From contig NZ_CP117883.1 in the NCBI RefSeq assembly GCF_028736215.1, forward strand, positions 7,254,001 to 7,318,000: a DNA stretch of 64,000 bases, read 5' to 3'. Of the stretch, positions 33,049-42,037 are shown in pieces (position 1 is the first letter of the stretch; each line of letters starts with the position of its first letter). This DNA is from Mucilaginibacter sp. KACC 22773 (GTDB taxonomy: Bacteria; Bacteroidota; Bacteroidia; Sphingobacteriales; Sphingobacteriaceae). The position numbers were made by a program, and so were the translations under genes. The notes beneath the pieces were generated by a model. It did not search any database, was not told the origin of the DNA, and was given only the letters and a program-made list of their open reading frames with translations.

Positions 33049-34383
33049 TTGAAATTAAGAACAAAACTTACACTGTTTAACGCCATATCAAAACTGGTGA
33101 TTGTGATACTTTTTGTATTGCTTGTACCTGTATTGATTAAAAACATAAGTAGCAGTTACGTTGATAGTAAGCTGATAAAACAAAAAAACAAACTGCTGCA
33201 AATTGTTAAAAGCCAGGGCATTGAAACTTATATAGTAAACGGCGAAGGCTATGGAAGTTACCTCCCGCTTAAAGATGAATACATAAGCCTTGATGAGGTT
33301 GACCCAAAGTATTTTTTAGATACCATTCAACGTGGTAAACGTCTTTTTAGCGAGGGCGACACGCTTGAGTACCGGATATTGAGCCATACTTTTAAGGTAA
33401 AAAACAAAAATTACCTCCTGGAAATTGGCAAAAGCGTTGATACCCTTGATGAAACCAGCATCCCCCTGCAAAACCTGGCTTTCCAGGTATTATTAGGCAT
33501 GATATTGCTCACCGTACTTGCCGACCAGGTTTACTCCAATTATGTGCTTAAACCATTACGCATCATTATTAAAACCAAGCTTGTAGGCCAAAGGTTCCCA
33601 AATTTCCAGTCATACCGAAAGGTGCGCACCACTACATCAGATTTTGAGCATCTTGACCTGAGCATCCACAATATGATTGAGACTATTGCCGATAAATTTC
33701 ATAAGGAACGCGAATTTATCTCCAACGCATCGCATGAGCTGATGACCCCGATATCTATCCTTCAGTCGAAAATTGAAAACATGTTTGAGGAGGAAGATAT
33801 AAATGACGAGTTAAAAGTACGTTTGCTGGAGATGCAAAAAATTCTTAACCGGCTCAAAAGCATCACTAAAACCCTGCTCCTGATATCGCAAATTGAGAAT
33901 GAGCAATTTTTAAAAGAAGATAAAGTTTCGGTAAGTGAGTTGTTGCAGGATGTTTATGACGAAATCTCCATTCGCCTTCAGGATAAAAACATAAGCTATG
34001 AAGTTTCGGTGCCCGATAACTGGTATATGGTAAACATTAATAAGTTCCTGCTTTTTAACCTGTTTTTTAACCTGATTAACAATGCTATAAAATATAACCG
34101 CGAGGATGGCAGCATCAGGGTTGCGGCAGTGGCCGTACATGATAAATTTATAATAAGCATAACCGATACCGGGATAGGAATAGATGCCGAAGCGCTGCCT
34201 TTGATATTTAACCGCTTTAAAAAATTCCGCCAGTCGCTGCAACAGGATAGCTTCGGCCTGGGGCTGCCTATAGTAAAATCTATAGCCGGCTTCCACAATA
34301 TCGAAGTTGATGTAGTATCCGAAAAAGATGTAGGTAGTACTTTTAAGCTCATTTTTCCGGCTACATTGATAATTGTTAGTTGA
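33049..34383 (+). CDS. Two-component sensor histidine kinase
   Basis: This 444-residue kinase begins with a TTG start, which gives MKLRTKLTLFNAISKLV and a first transmembrane helix (about 15-35); no ATG is available nearby. A periplasmic region of about 110 residues and a second helix (about 146-165) follow. The H-box FISNASHELMTPIS has the phospho-His near residue 229. The N-box NLINNAIKYN and G-box DTGIGID and SFGLGLPIVKS are all intact. It pairs with the regulator upstream. The signal is unknown, and the neighbouring barrel protein is a candidate link. Confidence 0.93.
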   Translation: MKLRTKLTLFNAISKLVIVILFVLLVPVLIKNISSSYVDSKLIKQKNKLLQIVKSQGIETYIVNGEGYGSYLPLKDEYISLDEVDPKYFLDTIQRGKRLFSEGDTLEYRILSHTFKVKNKNYLLEIGKSVDTLDETSIPLQNLAFQVLLGMILLTVLADQVYSNYVLKPLRIIIKTKLVGQRFPNFQSYRKVRTTTSDFEHLDLSIHNMIETIADKFHKEREFISNASHELMTPISILQSKIENMFEEEDINDELKVRLLEMQKILNRLKSITKTLLLISQIENEQFLKEDKVSVSELLQDVYDEISIRLQDKNISYEVSVPDNWYMVNINKFLLFNLFFNLINNAIKYNREDGSIRVAAVAVHDKFIISITDTGIGIDAEALPLIFNRFKKFRQSLQQDSFGLGLPIVKSIAGFHNIEVDVVSEKDVGSTFKLIFPATLIIVS

Positions 34384-34615
34384 TCAACCCTTCGTATTCC
34401 TCTTGTTGTATCGGGAATTTTACATTTATGTACTAAAAATTAGTCAGCCTATTAGATTAAGGCTAAACAATAATCATTTTTCAAATCGCCACTTTCGTAA
34501 TTGTTAATAAAATAAAGCAGAAGTGTGTATTTGTCTTTATTGGCAGTCAATTTATGCCAGTTTTGCGTTTGGCACCTGCTTTGCAAACGGAAGTATATAT
34601 ATACATATTATTATT

Positions 34616-35296
34616 ATGAAATCTCTAAAAATTAAGGTAGCAACTTTCAGTTTGGCATTAGCTACGGTTGGAATATTAGGCTCGGGCTGTAATTCATTAA
34701 CCAAAACACAAAAAGGGGCTGCTATTGGCGCTGGTGCCGGTGGTACTGTAGGCGCTTTTATTGGTAAGGCTGCGGGTAACACTGCTTTAGGTGCTATTAT
34801 TGGTGGCGCCGTTGGTGGTACCGCAGGCGCATTTATTGGCCGAAATATGGACAGGCAGGCTGCGGAAATTAAACAAACAGTTCCCGGTGCTACGGTAACC
34901 CGCGAAGGCGAAGGTATCCTGGTGAAATTTGACTCGGGCATTTTATTTGATACCGACAAATCGGCTTTAAAAGCCGAAGCGCAAAGCAATTTGCAAAAAC
35001 TGGCTGTATCGCTTCAAAATAACCCCGAAACTAATATTTTAATTGTTGGCCATACAGATAATACAGGAAGCGACGCGCATAATATGGATTTATCCATTCA
35101 AAGGGCTCAAGCTGTAAAATCGTACATCGCGGCCCAAAATGTTCCTGCATCACGCCTGCAAACTTCGGGCAAAGGTGAAACAGAGCCAATTGCCGATAAC
35201 ACAACAGTTGATGGACGTTCAAAAAACCGCAGGGTGGAAATTGTAATTGTTGCCAACTCAACAATGAAAAACCAAGCTAAACAATCGGCTCAATAA
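34616..35296 (+). CDS. OmpA-family lipoprotein with glycine-zipper segment
   Basis: This 226-residue protein starts at 34616 with a signal sequence ending in GSGC (Cys25), a plausible but weak lipobox. A Gly/Ala-rich stretch of about 50 residues (GAAIGAGAGGTVGAFIGKAAG) of the glycine-zipper type follows, probably membrane-inserting. The C-terminal OmpA peptidoglycan-binding domain has FDTDKSALK, GHTDNTGSD and GRSKNRRVEI. It links the outer membrane to peptidoglycan. It has its own terminator. Confidence 0.92.
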   Translation: MKSLKIKVATFSLALATVGILGSGCNSLTKTQKGAAIGAGAGGTVGAFIGKAAGNTALGAIIGGAVGGTAGAFIGRNMDRQAAEIKQTVPGATVTREGEGILVKFDSGILFDTDKSALKAEAQSNLQKLAVSLQNNPETNILIVGHTDNTGSDAHNMDLSIQRAQAVKSYIAAQNVPASRLQTSGKGETEPIADNTTVDGRSKNRRVEIVIVANSTMKNQAKQSAQ

Positions 35297-35317
35297 TATA
35301 ATAGTTAAGATAGATTT

Positions 35318-35359
35318 AAAAAGAAAAACCTGGCCTTTGCGACCAGGTTTTTCTTTTTT
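35318..35359 (+). terminator. Rho-independent terminator of the OmpA lipoprotein gene
   Basis: The stem of AACCTGG/CCAGGTT type extends with A/T pairs into a long stem, loops over 9 nt and is followed by a T-rich tail. Confidence 0.85.
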
Positions 35360-35445
35360 TGTACGCCCGGCACGGGCGCAAACTATAGGGTGAATACCTC
35401 CAATGCAAGGGTTAACCAAAGGCACTGGGGGGAGTAGCTGACTTC

Positions 35446-36999
35446 CTACTTCGGCCCGTAAGTTACTATCGGAATGATCATCTCTTCCAACGAAATTCCC
35501 CCGTGCTGGAAGGTTTCGTTATAAAAGTTAACAAAATGATTGTAGTTGTTCGGGTACACAAAATAACTATCCTCCTTGGCAAATACAAAGCTCGAGCTTA
35601 AGTGCAGCTTGGGCAACATAGCATCGTGCGGATTGCGGATGTGGAACACTTCTTTAGCGTTATAGTTCAGGTTTTTGCCTTGTTTGTAACGTAAATTGGT
35701 ATTGGTATTCCTGTCGCCAACAATTTTGCTTGGGTTTTTTACGCGGATGGTGCCATGGTCGGTTGTAATAATTACACGCACCTGTTTCTGGGCCAAAAAC
35801 TTCAACAGATCAAACAGGGGCGAATGCTCAAACCACGAGAGTGTTAATGACCGGTAAGCCGCATCATCACTTGCCAGCTCGCGTATCATCTGCATATCGG
35901 TACGGGCGTGCGATAGCATATCAACAAAGTTGTAAACAACTACATTCAGCTCATTGTTCATCAGGTTGCTAACCGACTCATTCAGCGCACGGCCTTCATC
36001 GATATTTAGAATTTTGTGATACGAGTACTTGCAGTCGCGGCGTAAAACGCGCTTTAAATGATCGGCAACAAATTCCGATTCGTAAAGGTTTTTACCACCT
36101 TCATCCTCATCATTTTGCCACATTTGCGGGTAGCGTTTTTCCATATCTAAAGGCATAAGGCCGCTAAAAATAGAATTACGGGCGTATTGCGTTGCTGTAG
36201 GTAAAATACTGTAGTAAGTATCCTCCTCCTCCATCCTGAAATATTCGGAGATGATAGGGTTGATGATCTTAAACTGATCGTAACGAAGGTTATCTATCAA
36301 TATAAAAAACAGCGGCCCTTTGCCATCCATTTTAGGGAACACCTTCTTTTTAAACAACTGCGGGGAGCTTGTAGGCGCCGAATCGGGATTTTTTATCCAG
36401 TTTAAATAATTGCGCTCAATAAATTTGCAAAACTGCATGTTGGCTTCGGCCTTTTGCATGGTCAAAATCTCGTGCATGCCTGCATCTTCCAGTTTTTCCA
36501 GTTCCAGCTCCCAATAAATGAGTTTTTTATAAACGTCAACCCATTCCTGATGGCTCAGGTTATCGTTCAGCGTCATGCCCAGCGTGCGGAAGTCCATTTG
36601 ATAGGCCATAGTAGTTTTTTCGGTTACCAGGCGTTTATTTTCCGTTAGCTTTTTAATGGTAAGCAGTATTTGTTTGGGGTGAACCGGCTTAATCAAGTAA
36701 TCATCTATTTTTGAGCCGATGGCATCTTCCATCAAATATTCTTCTTCGTTTTTGGTTATCAGCACAATAGGCACATCATTATTGATGTTTTTTATTTGCT
36801 GCAGTGTTTCCAGCCCGGTAAGGCCCGGCATATTCTCGTCTAAAAAAACAAGGTCGAAATAGCCGCTTTTGAAAGTATCAACAGCATCGTTGCCATTGGT
36901 TACGGTGGTAACTTTATAGCCTTTTTCGCTTAAGAACAATATGTGTGGTCGTAACAGGTCAATTTCGTCATCAGCCCATAAAATGGTGGTATCTTGCAT
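35446..36999 (-). CDS. porX: PorX-type response regulator with PglZ alkaline phosphatase domain
   Basis: PorX is a response regulator of type IX secretion in Bacteroidota. The 517 residues hold a receiver with phospho-acceptor Asp54 in FLDENMPGLTG and acidic ADDE at 9-12, then a PglZ domain from about residue 160 to the end, with RYDQFKIINPIISEYF and VIITTDHGTIRVKNPSKI. PorX usually acts with the kinase PorY and the sigma factor SigP, neither of which lies next to it here. A divergent hairpin repeat separates it from the HD gene. Confidence 0.92.
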   Translation of the reverse strand: MQDTTILWADDEIDLLRPHILFLSEKGYKVTTVTNGNDAVDTFKSGYFDLVFLDENMPGLTGLETLQQIKNINNDVPIVLITKNEEEYLMEDAIGSKIDDYLIKPVHPKQILLTIKKLTENKRLVTEKTTMAYQMDFRTLGMTLNDNLSHQEWVDVYKKLIYWELELEKLEDAGMHEILTMQKAEANMQFCKFIERNYLNWIKNPDSAPTSSPQLFKKKVFPKMDGKGPLFFILIDNLRYDQFKIINPIISEYFRMEEEDTYYSILPTATQYARNSIFSGLMPLDMEKRYPQMWQNDEDEGGKNLYESEFVADHLKRVLRRDCKYSYHKILNIDEGRALNESVSNLMNNELNVVVYNFVDMLSHARTDMQMIRELASDDAAYRSLTLSWFEHSPLFDLLKFLAQKQVRVIITTDHGTIRVKNPSKIVGDRNTNTNLRYKQGKNLNYNAKEVFHIRNPHDAMLPKLHLSSSFVFAKEDSYFVYPNNYNHFVNFYNETFQHGGISLEEMIIPIVTYGPK

Positions 37000-37019
37000 A
37001 GTATCTGGATTAAAAATAT

Positions 37020-37155
37020 TCTGAATCAGAATTTTCAGGATTTGAGAATTTTCAGAATTATTGAATTTGGCGAATAAGATTAAGTTAAGTCAAATATCCT
37101 GTTTTTAATCAGTTATATTCTGTTAATTCTTAAATTCTGGCAATTCTGATTCAGA
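37020..37155. repeat. Intergenic hairpin with 39-nt arms (CAGAATTTT word)
   Basis: Arms 37020-37058 and 37117-37155 match at 33 of 39 positions, with CAGAATTTTCAGGATTTGAG-type words and a 58-nt spacer. They lie between the divergent porX and HD genes. The right arm is nearly identical to the left arm of 439-531. Confidence 0.8.
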
Positions 37156-37234
37156 CAGTAAACCCCAAAGAGACGCTTTTGTTGTTGATTAGTAAAGGTA
37201 TTAACAAAATTTAACAAACATCACCGGCTTATTT

Positions 37235-37242
37235 TACCTTTG
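37235..37242 (+). promoter_or_regulatory. Putative -7 promoter element (TACCTTTG)
   Basis: TACCTTTG fits TAnnTTTG and lies 29 nt before the TTG start of the HD gene. Confidence 0.45.
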
Positions 37243-37271
37243 TTTTACATTTTTGCACTTTACTTAATCCA

Positions 37272-38498
37272 TTGAACAAAAAGAAAATAATAAACGATCC
37301 GGTTTACGGTTTTATCAGCATTCCAACCGAACTGATATTCGACCTGATTGAACACCCTTACTTTCAGCGGTTAAGGTACATTAAGCAATTGGGGATGACG
37401 CACCTGGTTTATCCCGGCGCGCTGCACACCCGTTTTCATCATGCCATAGGTGCTATGTACCTAATGGACACCGCTATAGAAACCCTGCGCAACAAAGGCC
37501 ACAACATAAGCGACGAAGAAGAAGAGGCGGTTACCATTGCTATATTGCTGCACGATATTGGCCATGGTCCATTCTCGCACGCCCTGGAGCGTACCATTAT
37601 TGAGGGGATTGATCATGAGGATATCTCATCTATGCTGATGAACAAACTCAACCAGCAGTTTAATGGCCGTTTAACCATGGCTATAAGTATATTTAACAAT
37701 ACTTTCCCCCGTAAATTTCTGCATCAGCTGGTATCAAGCCAGTTGGATATGGACAGGTTGGATTATCTTAACCGCGATAGCTTTTTTACCGGTGTATCCG
37801 AAGGGGTGATCAGCTCCGAACGGATCATCAAAATGTTGAATGTTAAGGACGATCATATTGTAGTTGATGCGAAGGGCATTTACTCGATAGAAAAATTTTT
37901 AATTGCCCGCAGGCTCATGTACTGGCAGGTTTACCTGCACAAAACCGTAATTGCCGGCGAAGAGTTGTTGGTGAAGATATTTAAACGCTGCCGCGAGCTT
38001 ACCCTGAAAGGCGAAGACCTTTTTGCTACACCTGCGTTAAAGCATTTTATAAAAGGAGGCATCAGCAAAGAAGCCTTTATGAACCAGGACCATCACCTGG
38101 AAACTTTTGCCAGTTTGGATGATACCGATATTATGGCAGCCGTAAAAGTTTGGGCGGGGCATAACGATTTTATACTATCAACCCTGGCGCAAAACCTGGT
38201 GCAGCGTAAGTTGTATCATGTAGATATCAGCAATAAGCGCCCCGATAAGGAGTTTGTAAACTCCCTTATAAAAAAGGCGATGAAAAAATACAGCATAAGC
38301 GAGCAGGATGCCGGATACTTTGTTTTTACTACATCTATACGTAATAATGCCTATACCGCCGGCGATGGCAACATAGGCATATTGATGAAAGATGGCCATG
38401 TACATGACATTACAACGGCCAGCGACAACTCTAATTTAGAGGCATTAGCAAAAACCGTAAAAAAATACATACTTTGCTATAGTAAGGAACTGATTTAG
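37272..38498 (+). CDS. HD-domain phosphohydrolase (dGTPase-like)
   Basis: This 408-residue HD-superfamily protein has the metal-binding motifs HTRFHHAIG and LLHDIGHGPFSHALE near residues 50 and 97, plus a later Asp-rich segment (SQLDMDRLDYLNRD). It begins NDPVYGFISIPTELIFDLIEHPYFQRLRYIKQLG, the usual start of this family. The start codon is TTG. Related proteins are dNTP triphosphohydrolases, but the substrate is not known here. Its stop codon lies in the first bases of the downstream hairpin. Confidence 0.88.
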   Translation: MNKKKIINDPVYGFISIPTELIFDLIEHPYFQRLRYIKQLGMTHLVYPGALHTRFHHAIGAMYLMDTAIETLRNKGHNISDEEEEAVTIAILLHDIGHGPFSHALERTIIEGIDHEDISSMLMNKLNQQFNGRLTMAISIFNNTFPRKFLHQLVSSQLDMDRLDYLNRDSFFTGVSEGVISSERIIKMLNVKDDHIVVDAKGIYSIEKFLIARRLMYWQVYLHKTVIAGEELLVKIFKRCRELTLKGEDLFATPALKHFIKGGISKEAFMNQDHHLETFASLDDTDIMAAVKVWAGHNDFILSTLAQNLVQRKLYHVDISNKRPDKEFVNSLIKKAMKKYSISEQDAGYFVFTTSIRNNAYTAGDGNIGILMKDGHVHDITTASDNSNLEALAKTVKKYILCYSKELI

Positions 38499-38574
38499 TG
38501 AGTGGAGAGCGGTGAGTAGTGAATGGTTGACAATGATTTTCCTAACCATTCACTACTCACCGCTCACCACTCAC
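38498..38574. repeat. Intergenic hairpin with 31-nt arms starting at the HD stop codon
   Basis: The left arm 38498-38528 begins with the last base of the HD gene stop codon. The right arm is 38544-38574. The match is 30 of 31 positions with a 15-nt loop. The word is GTGAGTAGTGAATGG-like. Confidence 0.88.
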
Positions 38575-38616
38575 AATTAATATTTGCTGCTTTAATTATA
38601 ACATTTAAATTTGTCG

Positions 38617-39660
38617 ATGCAATTTACTGCCCAGGATATAAGTTTTCTGCTTAACGGAACGGTGGAAGGTGACCCTTCGGTTACCGTTAGTCAGTTAGCT
38701 AAAATAGAAGAAGGGGCCGCCGGCAGCCTTTCTTTTTTGGCCAACCCCAAATATGAGCAGTATTTATATACTACCAATGCTTCTGTAGTTATTGTCAATA
38801 ATGATTTACAACTTACCGGCCCGGTAACGGCCACGCTTATCCGGGTTGAGAATGCCTACAGCGCGTTTTCGGTATTGTTGGAGAAGTACAACACGTTTAA
38901 GCTTAACAAAAAAGGTATCGAGCAACCTTGCTTTATACATCCAACAGCCCAGATTGGCGCCGAGCCTTACATAGGGGCATTTGCCTACATCGGCCTTAAC
39001 GCAAAAATTGGCGATAACTGCAAAATTTATCCCAATGTTAACATATCTGATAATGTAACCATTGGTAACAACGTTACCTTATTTTCGGGCGTTACGGTTT
39101 ATTTTGATTGTGTGATAGGCGATAATGTTATTGTACACTCCGGTGCCGTTATTGGAAGCGATGGTTTTGGTTTTGCCCCTAATCCTGATGGCACTTACAC
39201 TAAAGTAGCCCAGATAGGTAACGTTATCCTGGAAGACGATGTTGAGGTTGGTTCAAATACCACTATCGACAGAGCAACCATGGGATCGACAGTGATACGC
39301 AAAGGCGTAAAATTGGATAACCTGATACAGATAGCCCATAATGTAGAGATAGGTGCAAATACCGTAATTGCCGCGCAAGCGGGCATTTCGGGAAGCACTA
39401 AAATTGGCGAGAATGTGATTATGGGCGGCCAGGTTGGTTTGGTTGGTCACATCAGCATTGCAAACCGTTCGCAGTTCCAGGCACAGTCGGGTGTTAGCAG
39501 AACTATTGCCGAGGAAGGAAAAAAATGGGCCGGTACGCCGGCTACGCTATACAGCGCAAACATGCGTTCAAACGTGGTCATAAGCCGCCTTCCCGAATTG
39601 GAGAAAAGAATAAACGAATTAGAAAAAATAATAGCAGAATTAAAGAGGGACAGTCATTAG
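38617..39660 (+). CDS. lpxD: UDP-3-O-(3-hydroxyacyl)glucosamine N-acyltransferase
   Basis: LpxD adds the second 3-hydroxyacyl chain, an N-acyl group, in lipid A synthesis. The 347-residue protein starts at 38617 (MQFTAQDISFLLNGTVEG). An N-terminal uridine-binding domain precedes a left-handed beta-helix of many hexapeptide repeats (IGDNCKIYPNVNISDNVTIG), with the catalytic His region IAHNVEIGANTVIAA. It is the first gene of the lpxD, lpxC-fabZ, lpxA set; the C-terminal stop codon is in a repeat arm. Confidence 0.95.
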   Translation: MQFTAQDISFLLNGTVEGDPSVTVSQLAKIEEGAAGSLSFLANPKYEQYLYTTNASVVIVNNDLQLTGPVTATLIRVENAYSAFSVLLEKYNTFKLNKKGIEQPCFIHPTAQIGAEPYIGAFAYIGLNAKIGDNCKIYPNVNISDNVTIGNNVTLFSGVTVYFDCVIGDNVIVHSGAVIGSDGFGFAPNPDGTYTKVAQIGNVILEDDVEVGSNTTIDRATMGSTVIRKGVKLDNLIQIAHNVEIGANTVIAAQAGISGSTKIGENVIMGGQVGLVGHISIANRSQFQAQSGVSRTIAEEGKKWAGTPATLYSANMRSNVVISRLPELEKRINELEKIIAELKRDSH

Positions 39661-39738
39661 TCATTGGTCATTAGTCATTGGGTTTTTGCTTGATGACTAT
39701 CTGAACTGTTCACCAATGACTAATGCCCAATGACCAAT
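39656..39738. repeat. Intergenic inverted repeat filling the lpxD-lpxC gap (GTCATTAG word)
   Basis: Arms 39656-39682 and 39712-39738 match at 24 of 27 positions. The left arm includes the lpxD stop codon, and the right arm ends 3 nt before the lpxC start codon. Confidence 0.78.
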
Positions 39739-39741
39739 AAT

Positions 39742-41148
39742 ATGAATGTAAAACAAAGAACCATTAAATCACCTGTATCGGTTTCGGGTACCGGCCTGCA
39801 TACCGGTCAAAGGGTAACCATGACCTTTAACCCGGCACCAGAGAACCACGGCTATAAATTCAGGAGGATTGATATACCAGGCTCGCCAATAATTGATGCC
39901 GACGTTGATAATGTAACTGACACATCGCGTGGCACTACCATTTCTCAAAATGGGGCTACCGTGAATACTGTCGAGCACGTATTGGCTGCTTTGGTAGGTA
40001 TGGAGATAGATAATGTGCTGATTGATATGGATGGCCCGGAAACGCCTATAATGGATGGCAGTTCTATCCAGTTTGTCGACATCATAACCGAAACAGGTTT
40101 TACCGAGCAGGAAGCAGACCGCGAATATTACCACATACCTTACAATATCCATTACTCCGAGCCTGATCGTAAGGTAGAAATGGTTGCCATGCCTTTAGAC
40201 GATTACCGCTTTACCTGTATGGTTGATTACAACTCACAGGTATTGGGTAGCCAGCATGCCAGTATCTCGAGCATTACCGAGTTTAAAAAAGAAATTGCAT
40301 CGTGCCGTACCTTTTGCTTTTTGCACGAGCTTGAAATGCTGTTAAAGCACGACCTGATAAAAGGCGGCGATTTAAACAACGCTATCGTGGTTGTTGATAA
40401 AGAAGTTGACGAAGAAGAGCTTGCCCACCTGGCCAAGTTGTTTAACCGCAAGGACATTAGTGTTGCGCCGCAAGGTATTTTAAACAATGCCGAACTACGC
40501 CACCAAAACGAGCCCGCCAGGCACAAACTGCTGGATATGATTGGCGATTTGGCCTTGGTTGGCGTGCCGCTTAAAGGCCATATTATGGCTGCCCGCCCCG
40601 GTCATGCTGCTAACGTAGCCTTTGCTAAAAAAATTAAGACCCTGATTAAAAAAGAAAAAAGCCGTAAACAGGTTAAAGTTTACGATGCCAATGCTAAACC
40701 GGTGTATGATACCGTTGAGATTATGGGCTTGTTGCCGCATAGGCAGCCTTTTTTAATGATTGATAAAATATTGGAACTGACCAAAAACCATGTGGTAGGG
40801 GCTAAAAACGTAACCATTAACGAGGAGTTTTTTAAAGGTCACTTCCCGGGCGCACCAATATTTCCAGGCGTATTGCAAATTGAAGGTATGGTACAAACGG
40901 GCGGTATATTGGTGTTAAACACCGTACCCGACCCGGAAAATTACCTGACCCTGTTTTTAAAGATCGAGAACGCGCGCTTTAAAAGTAAAGTAGTGCCGGG
41001 CGATACCATTATTTACATTTGCGATCTGCTGGCGCCAATCCGCCGTGGTATTGCAACCATGAAGGGTGTTGGTATGGTAGGTAACCGGGTTGTTGTTGAG
41101 GCCGAGTTAATGGCACAAATTGTAAAAGTAAAAGGAAACGAAGCATGA
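39742..41148 (+). CDS. lpxC-fabZ: Bifunctional UDP-3-O-acyl-GlcNAc deacetylase / 3-hydroxyacyl-ACP dehydratase (LpxC-FabZ)
   Basis: This 468-residue fusion is typical of Bacteroidota. The LpxC half (about 1-310) deacetylates UDP-3-O-acyl-GlcNAc, the committed step of lipid A synthesis: zinc ligands are in VEHVLAAL and RHKLLDMIGDLAL, plus MDGSSIQF. The FabZ half dehydrates 3-hydroxyacyl-ACP, with catalytic His in KGHFPGAPIFPGVLQIEGM. The start at 39742 (MNVKQRTIKSPVSVSGTGLH) is preferred. It overlaps lpxA by 4 bp. Confidence 0.95.
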   Translation: MNVKQRTIKSPVSVSGTGLHTGQRVTMTFNPAPENHGYKFRRIDIPGSPIIDADVDNVTDTSRGTTISQNGATVNTVEHVLAALVGMEIDNVLIDMDGPETPIMDGSSIQFVDIITETGFTEQEADREYYHIPYNIHYSEPDRKVEMVAMPLDDYRFTCMVDYNSQVLGSQHASISSITEFKKEIASCRTFCFLHELEMLLKHDLIKGGDLNNAIVVVDKEVDEEELAHLAKLFNRKDISVAPQGILNNAELRHQNEPARHKLLDMIGDLALVGVPLKGHIMAARPGHAANVAFAKKIKTLIKKEKSRKQVKVYDANAKPVYDTVEIMGLLPHRQPFLMIDKILELTKNHVVGAKNVTINEEFFKGHFPGAPIFPGVLQIEGMVQTGGILVLNTVPDPENYLTLFLKIENARFKSKVVPGDTIIYICDLLAPIRRGIATMKGVGMVGNRVVVEAELMAQIVKVKGNEA

Positions 41149-41930
41149 TCCAGCCTTTAGCATATATACACCCACAGGCAAAAATTGCCGATAACGTGGT
41201 GATTGAACCTTTTGTTACCATTCACAAGGATGTTGAAATTGGCGAGGGTACCTGGATCGGTTCCAACTCCGTAATCATGGATGGAGCCCGGATAGGCAAA
41301 AACTGCCGTATTTTTCCCGGTGCCGTAGTCTCTGCACCGCCACAGGATTTAAAGTACAAGGGCGAGCAAAGTACGGTATCTATTGGTGATAATACCACTA
41401 TCCGCGAATGCGTAACCCTTAATCGTGGTACCGCTTTAGATAAAAACACCACCACCATAGGCAGCAATTGCCTGCTGATGGCTTATGTACACGTAGCGCA
41501 TGATTGTGTTATTGGCGATAACGTAATTATTGCCAACGCAGTACAGTTGGCAGGCCACATTAATGTGTACGATTATGCTTTCATCGGCGGGTCATCGGCC
41601 GTACACCAGTTTGTAGAAATTGGCGCACATAGTATGATCTCGGGCGGATCGTTGGTACGTAAGGATGTACCCCCATTCACCAAGGCCGGCCGCGAGCCAT
41701 TATCTTATGTGGGTATTAACTCCGTAGGCTTACGCCGCAGGGGATTTTCGGCTGCTACCATAGCCGAAATCCAGGAGATTTATCGTATCCTGTTCCTTAA
41801 AAAATATAACGTCAGCAAAGCCCTTGACATCATTGAAGCAGAGTTTACACCAAGTGTTGAACGCGACGAGATCATCAACTTCCTGCAAAACTCGCAAAGA
41901 GGTATCATGAAGGGGTTTGGGAATTCTTAA
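41145..41930 (+). CDS. lpxA: Acyl-ACP-UDP-N-acetylglucosamine O-acyltransferase
   Basis: LpxA catalyses the first step of lipid A synthesis, 3-O-acylation of UDP-GlcNAc. The 261-residue protein has the hexapeptide left-handed helix, with catalytic His in YVHVAHDCVIGDNVI and a helical C-terminal domain (GLRRRGFSAATIAEIQEIYRI). It overlaps the 3' end of lpxC-fabZ by 4 bp (ATGA), the usual translational coupling. Confidence 0.95.
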   Translation: MIQPLAYIHPQAKIADNVVIEPFVTIHKDVEIGEGTWIGSNSVIMDGARIGKNCRIFPGAVVSAPPQDLKYKGEQSTVSIGDNTTIRECVTLNRGTALDKNTTTIGSNCLLMAYVHVAHDCVIGDNVIIANAVQLAGHINVYDYAFIGGSSAVHQFVEIGAHSMISGGSLVRKDVPPFTKAGREPLSYVGINSVGLRRRGFSAATIAEIQEIYRILFLKKYNVSKALDIIEAEFTPSVERDEIINFLQNSQRGIMKGFGNS

Positions 41931-41933
41931 GAA

Positions 41934-42026
41934 AGTCCATGGTCTATAGTCGATAGTCCATGGTTCTTTTTTCTTTTTTTACATATCATAATTCAACTAT
42001 CGACCATCGACTATGGTCTATGGACT
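41934..42026. repeat. Intergenic hairpin (AGTCCATGGTCTAT word) after lpxA
   Basis: Arms 41934-41965 and 41995-42026 match at 26 of 32 positions with a T-rich spacer. The left arm starts 4 nt after the lpxA stop codon and the right arm ends 11 nt before the ABC gene. Confidence 0.7.
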
Positions 42027-42037
42027 AAATCTTCCAA

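Noticed and set aside
39656..39741. Upstream ATG at 39730 for lpxC-fabZ
   Set aside because: The extra four residues lie in the repeat arm, and the family N-terminus begins at 39742.
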